A stretch of DNA of 32,103 nt from Alphaproteobacteria bacterium (GTDB lineage: Bacteria; Pseudomonadota; Alphaproteobacteria; Rhizobiales; Aestuariivirgaceae), in assembly GCA_020441605.1 (NCBI GenBank), contig JAGRLX010000081.1, positions 1 to 32,103 of the forward strand. Reading direction: 5' to 3'. A program made the translations under genes and the position numbers. The notes beneath the pieces are model-generated. The model was not told where the DNA came from and did not search any database. It saw nothing but the letters and a program-made list of their open reading frames with translations. This document shows positions 1-9,082 of this stretch, piece after piece. The first letter of the stretch is position 1. Every line of letters starts with the position of its first letter.

Positions 1-38
1 GAGACCACGCCGCCAGTGATGAAAATATACCGCGCCAT
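1..38 (-). CDS. pyrG: CTP synthase, first 12 codons (partial)
   Basis: Reading the minus strand from 38 gives MARYIFITGGVVS, the characteristic N-terminus of CTP synthase, which makes CTP from UTP, ATP and glutamine. Only these codons are in the window; the rest lies beyond base 1. An AGGGTG ribosome-binding site stands just before the ATG. The gene follows secG on the same strand, the usual tpiA-secG-pyrG order of alphaproteobacteria, which supports the call despite the short visible length. Confidence 0.85.
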   Translation of the reverse strand, partial: MARYIFITGGVV

Positions 39-60
39 GGGACTTCACCCTACTCTCTCG

Positions 61-98
61 AAAACACGATTCGAAGCCCGGAAACGCAGTTTCCGGGC
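61..98 (-). terminator. Hairpin between secG and pyrG, possible terminator
   Basis: A perfect 10-bp inverted repeat (76-85 with 89-98, 3-nt loop) lies between the secG stop and the pyrG start. Read on the minus strand it is followed by TTCGAATCGTGTTTT, a broken T tract, so it is a leaky terminator or attenuator at best. It could lower read-through from secG into pyrG. Confidence 0.5.
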
Positions 99-121
99 CC
101 TGTGGAAAATGTCGGCCGGTC

Positions 122-481
122 CTATTGCGAGGCAGGTGCCTGCGGCAGCTGCGGCAGCACCGATCCGCCTCCCGACCCCTCGGCCGGCGCGGGCTGGGTG
201 GTGGCCGGCGCCTGCTGCACCGGCGTACTGTCGAATACCGATCCGCCCCCGCGCTTGGTGGCCAGCAGCGTGAGCCCGATCGAGGTCACGAAGAAGGCGA
301 CTGCGAGATAGGCCGTGGTCCGGGTCAGGGCATTGCCGACACCTCTGGCCGAGAACAGGTTTCCGCCGCCGCCGCCGCCACCGCCGATGCCCAGGGCGCC
401 GCCTTCCGACCGCTGCAGCAAGACGACGCCGATCAGCGCCAGGGCGATAATGAGATGAATGACAAGAATGACGGTTTCCAT
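122..481 (-). CDS. secG: Preprotein translocase subunit SecG
   Basis: This 119-residue protein is the small SecG subunit of the SecYEG channel in the inner membrane, where it aids SecA-driven protein export. Two hydrophobic segments are visible, about residues 3-22 and 57-75. Between them lies the family signature LLQRSEGGALG followed by a run of eight glycines. The C-terminal tail (about 80-119) is rich in Pro, Gln, Ala and Gly, a common alphaproteobacterial extension. The ATG at 481 is preceded by GTGGAATACCC. It sits between the beta-lactamase-fold gene and pyrG on the same strand. Confidence 0.95.
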   Translation of the reverse strand: METVILVIHLIIALALIGVVLLQRSEGGALGIGGGGGGGGNLFSARGVGNALTRTTAYLAVAFFVTSIGLTLLATKRGGGSVFDSTPVQQAPATTQPAPAEGSGGGSVLPQLPQAPASQ

Positions 482-577
482 GGGTATTCCACTGCTGCTG
501 CGCGTTGGGGCATGCCTTTAGCCGCTTCATATGGGGAAGGCAACATGCCCCGCCAAGCCCTCTGCAATGCCCGCTGG

Positions 578-1378
578 TCAGTAGCCGGGCAGGACCAGCA
601 GCTTCGGCTGCGGCGGCAGGTCGGCGGAGGACAGGATACGCACCGGCTCCGTGGCGATTTCGAGTTCATAGCTTCCTTGGAGTGTGGCGATGAAGCGATT
701 GAGAGTGGTTGGCCCGAAATAATGCATCGGGATGACCAGCCTGGTTTTCAGCGTCCGCAGCACCTCCAGCATCTCCGACTGAGCCATGGTGTAGCCGCCG
801 TCCACCGGCACCATGACGATGTCCAGCCGTCCGATCAGGGCCAGATGCTCCGGTCCCAGGCCGTGGTGCAGATGGCCCAGATGGCCAATGCACAGATCTC
901 CGACCTCGAAGATGAAGATCGAGTTCCCGTCCTTCTGCCGCCCGATGGCGCCGCCCCGGATATCGGTCGTGACATTGCGGATGCGGACGTCACCGATCAC
1001 GACGTCGTGGTGAACCGGTCCGCCGTCGGGGTTCCAGCCGCGCAGGACATGCTCGATCGCCGGATCGGGGTAGTCGGTGAAATGGGACGAATGCGCCCGG
1101 TTCATGGTCACCACGTCCGGCACGATGCCGCCAGAGTGGCCCGCATAGTCCATGACGATCCTCACTCCGCCCGGACTCTCGATGATGAAGCTGGAATGGC
1201 CGATATAGGTGAGCTGCACCTGCCCCTCCTGCAAGGCCGCCACCTGGAAACTGGCCGGGCGAATCAGCGGCTCGCCGGACGCCATCGCAAGGCATTCAGC
1301 ATTGGCTGCCTGGGCCTCCGCCGACGACAGCCTCAGCAGGCCGCACACCAACAACGCCGGATATATCTGCTTCCACAT
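578..1378 (-). CDS. Secreted metallo-beta-lactamase-fold protein (UlaG-like)
   Basis: The 266-residue product has a likely signal peptide (about residues 1-25, ending near AEAQA) and then a beta-lactamase-fold domain of the UlaG type. Visible landmarks are TYIGHSSFIIES at 58-69, the histidine-rich GHLGHLHHG at 165-173, a DGGYTM loop at 193-198 and IPMHY at 216-220. The usual HxHxDH metal motif reads R94-A-H96-S-S-H99, so the first His and the Asp are missing. It may bind one metal or have changed activity; no substrate can be assigned. The ATG at 1378 was chosen because GAGGGG stands 7-8 bases upstream and the signal peptide begins there; the frame stays open to 1612 but that extension has no such support. 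It lies 55 bases after the ATC-hydrolase-like gene and 96 bases before secG. Confidence 0.75.
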   Translation of the reverse strand: MWKQIYPALLVCGLLRLSSAEAQAANAECLAMASGEPLIRPASFQVAALQEGQVQLTYIGHSSFIIESPGGVRIVMDYAGHSGGIVPDVVTMNRAHSSHFTDYPDPAIEHVLRGWNPDGGPVHHDVVIGDVRIRNVTTDIRGGAIGRQKDGNSIFIFEVGDLCIGHLGHLHHGLGPEHLALIGRLDIVMVPVDGGYTMAQSEMLEVLRTLKTRLVIPMHYFGPTTLNRFIATLQGSYELEIATEPVRILSSADLPPQPKLLVLPGY

Positions 1379-1433
1379 GGCAGTCCCCTCGTCGCTCAGC
1401 TCGCGGGAACTTTCCGGAATGAGCTTGGCGAAA

Positions 1434-1910
1434 CTAAGGAGAGGGACTCCGGTAGCGGTAGCGGAAGGTGCAGCACGGCGCTCCGTCCATGATCGTCTGC
1501 TTCCGCTCCAGCGAGATGTTGGAGTCGTAGCCCTGGCAAAATGTCCCGTCACGGTTGCAGGACAGGAGATGGCCAATCTTGCCCAGGCCCATGTCCTTGT
1601 AGGTTTCGGCATAGCGGCAGCGGGTGATGTCGAAGTCGAAGACCGTATCGCTCGCGTTCAGCACGTTCATCTCCAGGGCACCATCGGCGGTCCAGAGTTC
1701 ATAAAGTTTGATGAAGTCGGCCATCGAGGTCTTGCCGCCGGTCTTCTCGGCAAACATCCGGCCCTCGGCAATCGCCGCCTTGCGAATGGCGGCATCGAGA
1801 ATGGCGGCGGCCCTTTCCTCGCCGATTTCCGCGACCATCTCGGCATAGATCGGGCCGATGACCTGCGCCTGGAGGCGCCGCTTGGTGAGTGTCGGAATTT
1901 CCCCGGTCAT
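1434..1910 (-). CDS. L-2-amino-thiazoline-4-carboxylic acid hydrolase family protein
   Basis: This 158-residue protein resembles the ATC hydrolase family. The founding members open the ring of L-2-amino-thiazoline-4-carboxylate to N-carbamoyl-L-cysteine during bacterial cysteine production. The family landmarks are in the C-terminal half: [13 protein letters not shown] (117-129), [16 protein letters not shown] (132-147) and FRYRYR at the end, with cysteines at 98, 118, 125, 146 and 147. No signal peptide is seen, so it is probably cytoplasmic. Its ATG overlaps the tpiA stop as ATGA, so it is translationally coupled to tpiA. Many family members are uncharacterised, so family membership is more secure than the exact reaction. 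Confidence 0.7.
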   Translation of the reverse strand: MTGEIPTLTKRRLQAQVIGPIYAEMVAEIGEERAAAILDAAIRKAAIAEGRMFAEKTGGKTSMADFIKLYELWTADGALEMNVLNASDTVFDFDITRCRYAETYKDMGLGKIGHLLSCNRDGTFCQGYDSNISLERKQTIMDGAPCCTFRYRYRSPSP

Positions 1911-2665
1911 GCGTAGACCTTGATGATCCCGAGAAAATCCGCGGCCTTCAGGCTGGCCCCTCCTACCAGCGCGCCGTTCACGTTGGGTGCCCCCATGAGT
2001 TCTGCCGCGTTGGACGGCTTGACCGATCCACCGTAAAGAATGCGGGTTCCAGCACCTTCCGCGCCCATCACGCGGCCCAGTTCGCTGCGAATATGACTAT
2101 GGGCCTCGGCCACCTCCGCCGTGGTGGGCGTAAGCCCCGTGCCGATGGCCCAGACCGGCTCGTAAGCGATGACCGTATTGGCGGCCGTGGCGCCGTCCGG
2201 AACCGAGCCACTGATCTGCCGCGTCAGAACTTCCAGTGTCTTGGCGGACTTGCGCTCGTCGAGCGTCTCGCCAATGCAGATGATCGCGGTGAGTCCGGCC
2301 CGGTGGACAGCCTTTGCCTTCTGCGCCACGATCGCGTCGGTTTCGCCATGATTGGTGCGCCGTTCGGAATGGCCTGCTAGCACGGCGCTTGCGCCTGCGT
2401 CCTTCAGCATTTCGGCCGAAATGTCGCCGGTATGGGCGCCCGACGGTGCCCAGTGGCAATCCTGGCCGCCCATCTTGATTCGGCTCCCCTTCAGAATCGA
2501 TTTCACCCGGCGCGCGATGATGGCCGGCGGGCAGACCATGACGTCGCACTTGAGCTTGACGTCCTTGAGCATGGCCGCGAGAAGCCGTGGCTCCTTCAGC
2601 ATCGCAACGTTGCCGTTCATCTTCCAGTTACCTGCGACCAGCGCCCGCGGCCCTTCACTTGCCAT
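1907..2665 (-). CDS. tpiA: Triosephosphate isomerase
   Basis: TpiA interconverts glyceraldehyde-3-phosphate and dihydroxyacetone phosphate in glycolysis and gluconeogenesis. The 252-residue length is normal. The active-site residues are all present: N13 and K15 in AGNWKMNG, H99 in LAGHSERR, and E169 in [11 protein letters not shown]. The C-terminal phosphate-binding glycines appear in [10 protein letters not shown] and GALVGGASL. The start at 2665 follows a strong GGAGG with 7-base spacing; the nine extra upstream codons to 2692 lie before this site and are rejected. It is first in the minus-strand group running to pyrG and divergent from ppiD across about 127 bases. Confidence 0.97.
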   Translation of the reverse strand: MASEGPRALVAGNWKMNGNVAMLKEPRLLAAMLKDVKLKCDVMVCPPAIIARRVKSILKGSRIKMGGQDCHWAPSGAHTGDISAEMLKDAGASAVLAGHSERRTNHGETDAIVAQKAKAVHRAGLTAIICIGETLDERKSAKTLEVLTRQISGSVPDGATAANTVIAYEPVWAIGTGLTPTTAEVAEAHSHIRSELGRVMGAEGAGTRILYGGSVKPSNAAELMGAPNVNGALVGGASLKAADFLGIIKVYA

Positions 2666-2717
2666 CTTTGACCTCCAAACCATTGATGGCAAAGCTCATA
2701 GCAGAGCGATACTGCAC

Positions 2718-2746
2718 TTGCGAGGGGGGTGGCACATACCTATAGT
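2718..2746 (+). promoter_or_regulatory. Promoter for the ppiD-trp-moa gene group
   Basis: A -35 box TTGCGA (2718-2723) and a -10 box TATAGT (2741-2746) are separated by exactly 17 bases. Transcription would start near 2753, giving a leader of about 40 bases before ppiD. No comparable promoter is seen in the short gaps downstream until lexA, so this one may serve the whole ppiD-moeA run. The call rests on sequence match only. Confidence 0.65.
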
Positions 2747-2792
2747 GCGCCGCGCCTGCCCGGGCAGCAACGACCGAAAGGAACGACCCTCG

Positions 2793-4679
2793 ATGATGGA
2801 CTCCATGCGCAATGCCGCCAAGAGCTGGATGGCAAAGCTGCTGATCGGCCTGCTTGCCGTGAGCTTCGCCGTCTGGGGCATTGCCGACGTGTTCAGAGGC
2901 TTCAATCAGGGGGCCCTCGCAACCGTTGGCGACACGGAGGTGACGGCCCAGGAATTCAATGTGGCCTTCAACCAGTATCTGCAAAACCTGACCCGTCAGA
3001 CAGGGCAGGCCTTCACGCCCGAAGATGCCCGCAAGCTGGGCCTCGATCGTTCAATTTTGAACAACCTGATCCAGTCCGCCGCAATTGACGATCAAGCCAG
3101 GAGCTTGAAGCTTGGTGTATCGGATCAGTTCATTGCCGACGAAACCGCGGCGAACCCGGCCTTCCAGGACGGGTCCGGCAAGTTCGATCCCGAACAGTTC
3201 CGCCGCCTGCTCGCCGCCAATGGCTTCAATGAGGCGACTTATCTCGCCCGCGAGCGCAAGGATCGCCTGCGCGAGGCCATCACCGGTTCTGCCGAAGGAA
3301 GCTTCGCAGTCCCAGCCACGCTGACCGAGGCCCTTTACCGCCACCGCAACGAGCAGCGCGATGCCCGTTATTTCGCCATAGCCACCGCCGAAAGCGAGGT
3401 CGCCGCGCCGACCGACGAGGACATCGCCAAGGAATACGAGAGCAATCCGCAGGCCTACACCGCGCCCGAATACCGCTCCATCGCGATCCTCAAGGCGGAA
3501 CCCGGCGACGTGGCGGCCACCATCACGCTGTCGGACCAGGAGATCGCCGCCGGCTATGAAAAATATCGCTCCGATTATACGACGCCGGAGCGGCGCACCA
3601 TCCTGCAGTTGGCGATCCCCAACCTCGATGAGGCCAACAAAATCAAGGAGCGCCTTGCGGCCGGAGAAGACTTCATTGCCGTCGCCAAGGAATTGGGTTT
3701 CACCGAGGCCGATATCACCTTCGCTGACAAGGCCAAGACCGACTTTTTCGACCCGGCCATCCGCGAGGCGGCTTTCGCGCTGGCGGAGGGCGCGGTCAGC
3801 GACCCGGTAAAAGGCGCATTGACGACGGTGATCCTCAAGGCCGTGTCGGTGAAGCCCGAACACCAGTCCACCCTCGATGAGGTAAAGATGGAACTCTCCG
3901 AGCGGCTCAAGCTCGACCGCGCCCGCGAGGAGATCCAGTCCATCTTCGACACCGTCGAAGACCAGCGCGCCGCCCAGGCCAAATTCGAGGATATCGCCGC
4001 CAAGGCCTCGATCCCCTTCCAGCTCGTCGTCGCCATCGATGCGGCGGGCCTCGGCAAGGATGGCAAGCCTGTCGATGTGCCCCACAAGACCGAACTGTTG
4101 CGGGCGGCCTTCTCCAGCGACGTGGGCGTGGAGAACGACACCCTGTCCCTCGATGACGGCTATATCTGGTACGAGGTGCGCGAAGTGATACCTTCGGCCC
4201 TCCGGCCACTCGACGACGTCAAGGAAAAGGCAAGAAGCGCAGTCTTCGACCGGAAGCTTCGCGACCTCTCGACGGAGAAGGCGAAAAGAATGGTGGAGCG
4301 CGCCGGGTCCGGCATTTCGCTGGAGGACCTTGCCCGCGAGACCCGCGCCGAAATCAAGACGGTCCAGGGCCTCAAGCGCGGTGAGACCAACAGCGGCTTC
4401 GATGCCGCCGCCGTCAGGGCCGTATTCTCGGTGCCTGAGGGCGGTTTCACCTACGCGCTCGATCCCGACGGCAAGGGCGTGCGGGTGATTCAGTCGATGG
4501 CAGTCCTGCTGCCTCCATTCGACGCCAACGCCGCTGATGCCAAGAACATCTCCAGCGAGGTGATAGAGACCGCCGCGAGTGACATGCTGTCGTCCTATCT
4601 CGGTGGATTGCAGAAGCAGGTGGGCGTCTCGCTGAACGAAGCACTCTGGCGACAGATCTCTGGAACGACATCGCAGTAA
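2793..4679 (+). CDS. ppiD: Membrane-anchored periplasmic peptidyl-prolyl isomerase, PpiD/SurA type
   Basis: The 628-residue product has one N-terminal membrane anchor (about residues 14-33, AKLLIGLLAVSFAVWGIADV) with the remainder predicted in the periplasm. Residues about 40-190 form the SurA-N-like helical chaperone region, including a conserved ILNNLIQSAAIDDQA stretch. A PPIC (parvulin) isomerase domain follows at roughly 255-360, then a helical C-terminal region. PpiD-type proteins assist folding of exported proteins as they leave the Sec channel. Two adjacent ATGs (2793 and 2796) follow GAAAGGAACG; the first is used here and either is possible. The reading frame is open much further upstream, but that part lies across the promoter and is not coding. 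trpE starts 32 bases downstream. Confidence 0.9.
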   Translation: MMDSMRNAAKSWMAKLLIGLLAVSFAVWGIADVFRGFNQGALATVGDTEVTAQEFNVAFNQYLQNLTRQTGQAFTPEDARKLGLDRSILNNLIQSAAIDDQARSLKLGVSDQFIADETAANPAFQDGSGKFDPEQFRRLLAANGFNEATYLARERKDRLREAITGSAEGSFAVPATLTEALYRHRNEQRDARYFAIATAESEVAAPTDEDIAKEYESNPQAYTAPEYRSIAILKAEPGDVAATITLSDQEIAAGYEKYRSDYTTPERRTILQLAIPNLDEANKIKERLAAGEDFIAVAKELGFTEADITFADKAKTDFFDPAIREAAFALAEGAVSDPVKGALTTVILKAVSVKPEHQSTLDEVKMELSERLKLDRAREEIQSIFDTVEDQRAAQAKFEDIAAKASIPFQLVVAIDAAGLGKDGKPVDVPHKTELLRAAFSSDVGVENDTLSLDDGYIWYEVREVIPSALRPLDDVKEKARSAVFDRKLRDLSTEKAKRMVERAGSGISLEDLARETRAEIKTVQGLKRGETNSGFDAAAVRAVFSVPEGGFTYALDPDGKGVRVIQSMAVLLPPFDANAADAKNISSEVIETAASDMLSSYLGGLQKQVGVSLNEALWRQISGTTSQ

Positions 4680-4711
4680 CCAGGATCTTTGCTCCAGCCG
4701 GAGTCACTCAC

Positions 4712-6229
4712 ATGCTTATTTCGCCCGACTATGACAGCTTCTCCCGCGCCTATGACCGGGGCGAGGCCCAGATTGTTTCGACCCGGCTCGTGGCCGACCT
4801 CGAAACGCCCGTATCCGCCATGCTCAAACTTGCGCGTAATGCCCGGTACTCCTTCTTGCTGGAGTCTGTGGAAGGCGGTGCAGTGCGCGGGCGTTATTCC
4901 ATCATCGGCATGAATCCCGACCTGATCTGGAAGGTGGAGGCCGGCAAGGCCTGCGTCAATCGCAAGGCCGGCACCAATCCGGACGGCCCGTTCGAAGCCG
5001 TTGCCCTGCCGCCACTCGAAGCCCTGCGGGCCCTCCTTGGTGAAAGCCGCATCAAGCTTCCGGAAGATGCTCCACCCATGGCTGCCGGCGTGTTCGGCTA
5101 CATTGGATATGACATGGTGCGGTTGATGGAGGACCTGCCAGCACCCAATCCCGACACCCTCGGCCTACCCGACGCGGTGTTGATACGCCCCACGATCATG
5201 GCGATCTTCGACAGCGTGCGCGACGAAGTCACCGTAACGTCGCCGGTCTATCCCGATCCGGCCATTTCGGCGCGGGCCGCCTATGCCCGGGCTCAGGAGC
5301 GCGTCAACGAGATCGTCGATGCACTCGACCGGCCGCTCGATCACCTTGCCCTTCGGGACGATGTGCCGCCGATCGCCGAGCCTCGGTCCAATACCAGGCC
5401 CGAGGACTACAAGGCCATGGTTCTGAAGGCGAAGGACTACATCACCGCCGGCGACATCTTTCAGGTCGTGCTGTCGCAACGCTTCGAAACGGAATTCACC
5501 TTGCCGCCATTCGCGCTCTATCGCTCGTTGCGGCGCGTGAACCCCTCCCCTTTCCTCTACTATCTCGACTTCAACCGCTTCGCCGTGATCGGTTCCAGTC
5601 CTGAGATCCTCGTGCGGGTGCGTGACGGAAAGGTTTCGATCCGGCCCATCGCCGGAACCCGGCGCCGCGGCGCCACGCCCTCGGAAGACCGGGCACTGGC
5701 GGCGGAACTGCTGGCCGACCCCAAGGAACGGGCCGAGCACCTGATGCTGCTCGATCTGGGACGCAACGACGTGGGGCGGGTTGCGGAAATTGGCTCGATC
5801 AAAGTGACCGACCAGTTTATTCTCGAGTATTATTCCCAGGTGATGCACATCGTCTCCAATGTCGAAGGCCGCCTCGCGAAAAACCATGACACCATCGACG
5901 CTCTCGTCGCCGGTTTCCCAGCCGGCACGGTGTCCGGCGCGCCGAAGGTTAGGGCCATGCAGATCATCGACGAACTGGAAGCCAACAAGCGCGGCGTCTA
6001 CGCCGGATGTGTCGGCTATTTCTCGGCCGACGGCGAGATGGACACCTGCATCGTGTTGCGCACCGCCATCGTCAAGGACGGGAAGATGTATGTGCAGGCG
6101 GGCGCCGGGGTAGTTGCTGACAGTGTGCCCGAAAGCGAGCATCAGGAATGCATCAACAAGGCCAAGGCGCTGTTCCGCGCCGCCGAGGAGGCCGTCCGGT
6201 TCGCCGGCCGTGCCGGGAGGGCCCAATGA
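4712..6229 (+). CDS. trpE: Anthranilate synthase component I
   Basis: TrpE converts chorismate to anthranilate, the first committed step of tryptophan synthesis, using ammonia delivered by TrpG. The 505-residue protein shows the inhibitor-site motif LLES near residue 50 and the catalytic chorismate-binding core: SSPEILVRV, RPIAGTRRRG, AEHLMLLDLGRNDVGRV and the signature GTVSGAPKVRAMQIIDELE. LLES is normally part of the tryptophan feedback site. The ATG at 4712 follows CCGGAGTCACTCAC. Its TGA overlaps the trpG ATG (ATGA). No trp leader peptide or attenuator was seen in the 32 bases upstream. Confidence 0.97.
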   Translation: MLISPDYDSFSRAYDRGEAQIVSTRLVADLETPVSAMLKLARNARYSFLLESVEGGAVRGRYSIIGMNPDLIWKVEAGKACVNRKAGTNPDGPFEAVALPPLEALRALLGESRIKLPEDAPPMAAGVFGYIGYDMVRLMEDLPAPNPDTLGLPDAVLIRPTIMAIFDSVRDEVTVTSPVYPDPAISARAAYARAQERVNEIVDALDRPLDHLALRDDVPPIAEPRSNTRPEDYKAMVLKAKDYITAGDIFQVVLSQRFETEFTLPPFALYRSLRRVNPSPFLYYLDFNRFAVIGSSPEILVRVRDGKVSIRPIAGTRRRGATPSEDRALAAELLADPKERAEHLMLLDLGRNDVGRVAEIGSIKVTDQFILEYYSQVMHIVSNVEGRLAKNHDTIDALVAGFPAGTVSGAPKVRAMQIIDELEANKRGVYAGCVGYFSADGEMDTCIVLRTAIVKDGKMYVQAGAGVVADSVPESEHQECINKAKALFRAAEEAVRFAGRAGRAQ

Positions 6230-6798
6230 TCATTCTCATCGACAATTATGACAGCTTCACCTGGAATCTGTTCCACTTCCTTGGCGACCTTGGCGCCGAG
6301 ACGGTCGTTCACCGCAATGACAAGATCAGCGTTGGCCAGGTGATTTCGGCTGCACCCGAGGCAATCGTGATTTCTCCCGGCCCGGCCACGCCCAATGAGG
6401 CCGGAATCTGCCTCGACCTCATTGAGAGCGCGAGCCCCACCATTCCGATCTTTGGCGTCTGCCTCGGGCTCCAATCGATCGGACAGGCCTTCGGCGGCAA
6501 GGTGATCCGCGCGCCGCAACTCATGCATGGCAAGGTCTCGCAGATCCACCATGGCGGCAAGGGCGTGTTCAAGGGGCTTCCGCCCGCCTTCACCGCGACC
6601 CGCTATCACTCGCTGATCGTGGACCGGGACAGCCTGCCGGAGTGCCTCGAGATCACCGCCGAGGCCGATGGGCTGATCATGGGCCTCCAGCACAAATCCC
6701 TCAATGTCCATGGGGTGCAGTTTCATCCGGAGAGCATTGCCTCGGAGTACGGACACGCCATCCTGAAGAACTTTCTTGAACTTGCGAGGAACCGCTGA
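6226..6798 (+). CDS. trpG: Anthranilate synthase component II (glutamine amidotransferase)
   Basis: TrpG hydrolyses glutamine and passes ammonia to TrpE. The 190-residue class I amidotransferase carries the catalytic triad C79 ([11 protein letters not shown]), H167 and E169 ([15 protein letters not shown]), with the oxyanion segment [11 protein letters not shown] at 50-60. It may also serve p-aminobenzoate synthase as PabA does, which the sequence cannot decide. The ATG at 6226 follows GGGAGGGCCCA and overlaps the trpE stop; the longer frame from 6148 lies inside trpE. Its stop overlaps trpD as TGATG. Here trpE and trpG are separate genes, whereas many rhizobia carry them fused. Confidence 0.95.
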   Translation: MIILIDNYDSFTWNLFHFLGDLGAETVVHRNDKISVGQVISAAPEAIVISPGPATPNEAGICLDLIESASPTIPIFGVCLGLQSIGQAFGGKVIRAPQLMHGKVSQIHHGGKGVFKGLPPAFTATRYHSLIVDRDSLPECLEITAEADGLIMGLQHKSLNVHGVQFHPESIASEYGHAILKNFLELARNR

Positions 6799-7811
6799 TG
6801 GCAGACCTGAAACCCATCATCGCCAAGGCTGCCAGCGGCGCGGCGCTCACCCGGGAGGAAGCCCGCGAGGCCTTCAACGTGATGATGTCGGGCGAAGCCA
6901 CCCCGTCCCAGATCGGCGGGCTGCTCATGGCGCTTCGCGTCCGCGGTGAAACCGTGGACGAGATCACCGGTGCGGTGCAGATCATGCGGGAAAAGATGAT
7001 CCGGGTCACAGCCCCCGCCGATGCCATCGACATCGTCGGAACCGGCGGCGATGCGTCCGGATCCTACAACATCAGCACCTGTGCCGCCTTCATCGCCGCT
7101 GGCGCCGGCCTCGCAGTGGCCAAGCACGGCAACCGGGCCCTGTCATCGAAGTCGGGCGCAGCCGACGTGCTCATGGCCCTCGGCGTGAAAATCGACCTGC
7201 CGCCGGACATGATTGCCGCCTGTATCGCGGAAGCCGGCCTGGGATTCATGTTCGCGCCGGCCCACCATGCCTCGATGAAACACGTGGGGCCATCGCGGGT
7301 CGAACTCGGCACCCGCACTATCTTCAACCTGCTCGGTCCCCTGTCCAATCCCGCAGGCGTCAGGCGGCAGGTTACTGGCGTATTTTCAAAAGCTTGGGTC
7401 AATCCCCTCGCGCAAGTCCTGAAGAACCTCGGCAGTGAAGCCTGCTGGATTTGCCACGGTGAAGGAGGATTCGACGAGATTGTCCCGACCGGTACCACCT
7501 GGATCACCGAACTGAAGGACGGAAACATCTCGAGTTTCGAGCTGACTCCTGAGTCCGTGGGTCTGAAGCGCGCGTCGGTCGAGGACCTCAAGGGTAGCGA
7601 TGCCACCAGCAATGCCGAAGCGCTGCGCAGTGTGCTGGCCGGCGACCCCTCGGCCTTCAGTGATGCTGCCATCATGACCGCTGCGGCCGCGTTGGTCGTG
7701 GCCGGCAAGTGTGACACAATGATCGACGGCGTAGCACAGGCCCGCGCTGCGATCGAAAGCGGTGGAGCAATCCGCGCGCTGGATACTCTTGTGAAGGTTT
7801 CGAACGGCTGA
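6798..7811 (+). CDS. trpD: Anthranilate phosphoribosyltransferase
   Basis: TrpD transfers phosphoribose from PRPP to anthranilate, the second tryptophan step. The 337-residue length is typical. The PRPP-binding motif [14 protein letters not shown] (76-89) and the conserved [17 protein letters not shown] (about 102-118) are intact, as is the [19 protein letters not shown] block that lines the anthranilate channel. The gene overlaps trpG upstream and trpC downstream through TGATG junctions, which indicates coupled translation in one transcript. Confidence 0.97.
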   Translation: MADLKPIIAKAASGAALTREEAREAFNVMMSGEATPSQIGGLLMALRVRGETVDEITGAVQIMREKMIRVTAPADAIDIVGTGGDASGSYNISTCAAFIAAGAGLAVAKHGNRALSSKSGAADVLMALGVKIDLPPDMIAACIAEAGLGFMFAPAHHASMKHVGPSRVELGTRTIFNLLGPLSNPAGVRRQVTGVFSKAWVNPLAQVLKNLGSEACWICHGEGGFDEIVPTGTTWITELKDGNISSFELTPESVGLKRASVEDLKGSDATSNAEALRSVLAGDPSAFSDAAIMTAAAALVVAGKCDTMIDGVAQARAAIESGGAIRALDTLVKVSNG

Positions 7812-8605
7812 TGGCAACCATTCTCGACAAGATTGCGGACTACAAACGTGAAGAGGTGGCCCGCGCCAGATCCGAGATCCCGGAGCGGGAGCTCGAAGTC
7901 ATGGCCCTCGACGCCCCGCCGGTGCGGAGCTTTGCCGGCGCTCTCAAGACCAGGATTGACAGTGGCCAATGGGCGCTGATCGCGGAGATCAAGAAGGCCA
8001 GCCCATCCAAGGGGCTGATTCGCCCAGATTTCAATCCGCCGCAGCTGGCCATGGCCTACGAGGACGGCGGTGCTGCCTGTCTTTCGGTGCTGACCGACAC
8101 GCCATCGTTTCAGGGGGCGCCGGAATATCTCGGCGCCGCGCGGGCCGTGACCCAGCTGCCAGCCCTGCGCAAGGATTTCATGCTCGACACATACCAGGTG
8201 GCGGAAGCACGCGCCTGGGGCGCCGACTGTATTTTGCTGATCATGGCCATAATCGACGATGTTCTTGCCAACGAACTGGAAGCTGCGGCCCGCGACTGGG
8301 GGCTCGACGTCCTCGCCGAGGTCCATGACGAAACTGAACTGGACCGGGCCCTGCGGCTCTCCACCCCGCTCATTGGCATCAACAACCGCAATCTCCATAC
8401 CTTCGAGACGTCGCTCGAGACCACGGAACGTCTTGCTCCACGTGTACCGCCCGAGCGCATGGTGGTGGGCGAGAGTGGGCTCTTTACACCGGAGGATCTC
8501 GCCCGGCTGTCGAAGGTCGGCGTCAATGCCTTCCTGATCGGCGAAAGCCTGATGCGGCAGAAGGACGTGGCGGCCGCGACTCGCGCCATCCTGACCAAGC
8601 CATGA
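7811..8605 (+). CDS. trpC: Indole-3-glycerol phosphate synthase
   Basis: TrpC closes the indole ring, turning carboxyphenylamino-deoxyribulose phosphate into indole-3-glycerol phosphate. The 264-residue single-domain barrel keeps the catalytic lysines and phosphate site: [11 protein letters not shown] (about 58-68), [24 protein letters not shown] and [11 protein letters not shown]. It is not fused to TrpF. Its ATG overlaps the trpD stop, and its TGA overlaps the moaC ATG. trpF, trpB and trpA are not in this window and must be elsewhere. Confidence 0.97.
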   Translation: MATILDKIADYKREEVARARSEIPERELEVMALDAPPVRSFAGALKTRIDSGQWALIAEIKKASPSKGLIRPDFNPPQLAMAYEDGGAACLSVLTDTPSFQGAPEYLGAARAVTQLPALRKDFMLDTYQVAEARAWGADCILLIMAIIDDVLANELEAAARDWGLDVLAEVHDETELDRALRLSTPLIGINNRNLHTFETSLETTERLAPRVPPERMVVGESGLFTPEDLARLSKVGVNAFLIGESLMRQKDVAAATRAILTKP

Positions 8606-9078
8606 GCCGGCTCACCCACCTAGACGCGGCCGGCAACGCCCATATGGTCGACGTTTCGGAAAAGGATGTCACCCAGCGCGGCGCCACTGCATCCGCGATC
8701 GTGACGATGCGGCCTGAAACCCTGACGCTCATCCTCGAAGGCAAGGCCAAGAAGGGCGACGTGCTGGCCACCGCCCGGATTGCCGGGATCATGGCGGCCA
8801 AGCGAACCCATGACCTGATCCCGCTCTGCCATCCCCTGATGATTTCAAAGGTGACGGTGGAATTTGCCCCGGATGTGGAAAAATCGCTGATCGCCGTCAC
8901 CGCCACGGTCAAGGTCGAGGGCAAGACCGGCGTCGAAATGGAGGCCCTGACCGCCTGTTCCATCGCCTGCCTCACACTTTATGACATGTGCAAGGCCGTG
9001 GACCGGGCCATGACAATCAGCGACCTGCGGCTTGTCGAGAAATCCGGCGGCAAGTCCGGTCATTACAAGGCAGAATGA
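8602..9078 (+). CDS. moaC: Cyclic pyranopterin monophosphate synthase
   Basis: MoaC acts with MoaA in the first stage of molybdenum cofactor synthesis, rearranging the GTP-derived intermediate to cyclic pyranopterin monophosphate. The 158-residue protein has the family blocks [42 protein letters not shown] and the C-terminal [10 protein letters not shown]. The start overlaps the trpC stop as ATGA, so it is expressed from the trp transcript. moeA starts 5 bases after its stop. Confidence 0.97.
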   Translation: MSRLTHLDAAGNAHMVDVSEKDVTQRGATASAIVTMRPETLTLILEGKAKKGDVLATARIAGIMAAKRTHDLIPLCHPLMISKVTVEFAPDVEKSLIAVTATVKVEGKTGVEMEALTACSIACLTLYDMCKAVDRAMTISDLRLVEKSGGKSGHYKAE

Positions 9079-9082
9079 AGAC

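Noticed and set aside
507..551. Inverted repeat GGGGCATG/CATGCCCC upstream of secG
   Set aside because: The 8-bp arms are 29 bases apart and no T tract follows, so neither terminator nor operator function can be supported.
125..1492. Long plus-strand open frame (455 codons) opposite secG and the beta-lactamase-fold gene
   Set aside because: It is a shadow of the minus-strand genes: Arg/Gln/His-rich low-complexity translation, no ribosome-binding site and no family resemblance, while the opposite strand encodes clear proteins.
4680..4711. Search for a trp leader peptide or attenuator before trpE
   Set aside because: Only 32 bases separate ppiD and trpE, with no tryptophan-rich frame and no alternative hairpins.
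7064..8398. Minus-strand open frame of 444 codons opposite trpD and trpC
   Set aside because: The trpD and trpC reading frames are complete with conserved motifs; the antisense frame shows no domain and no start signal.
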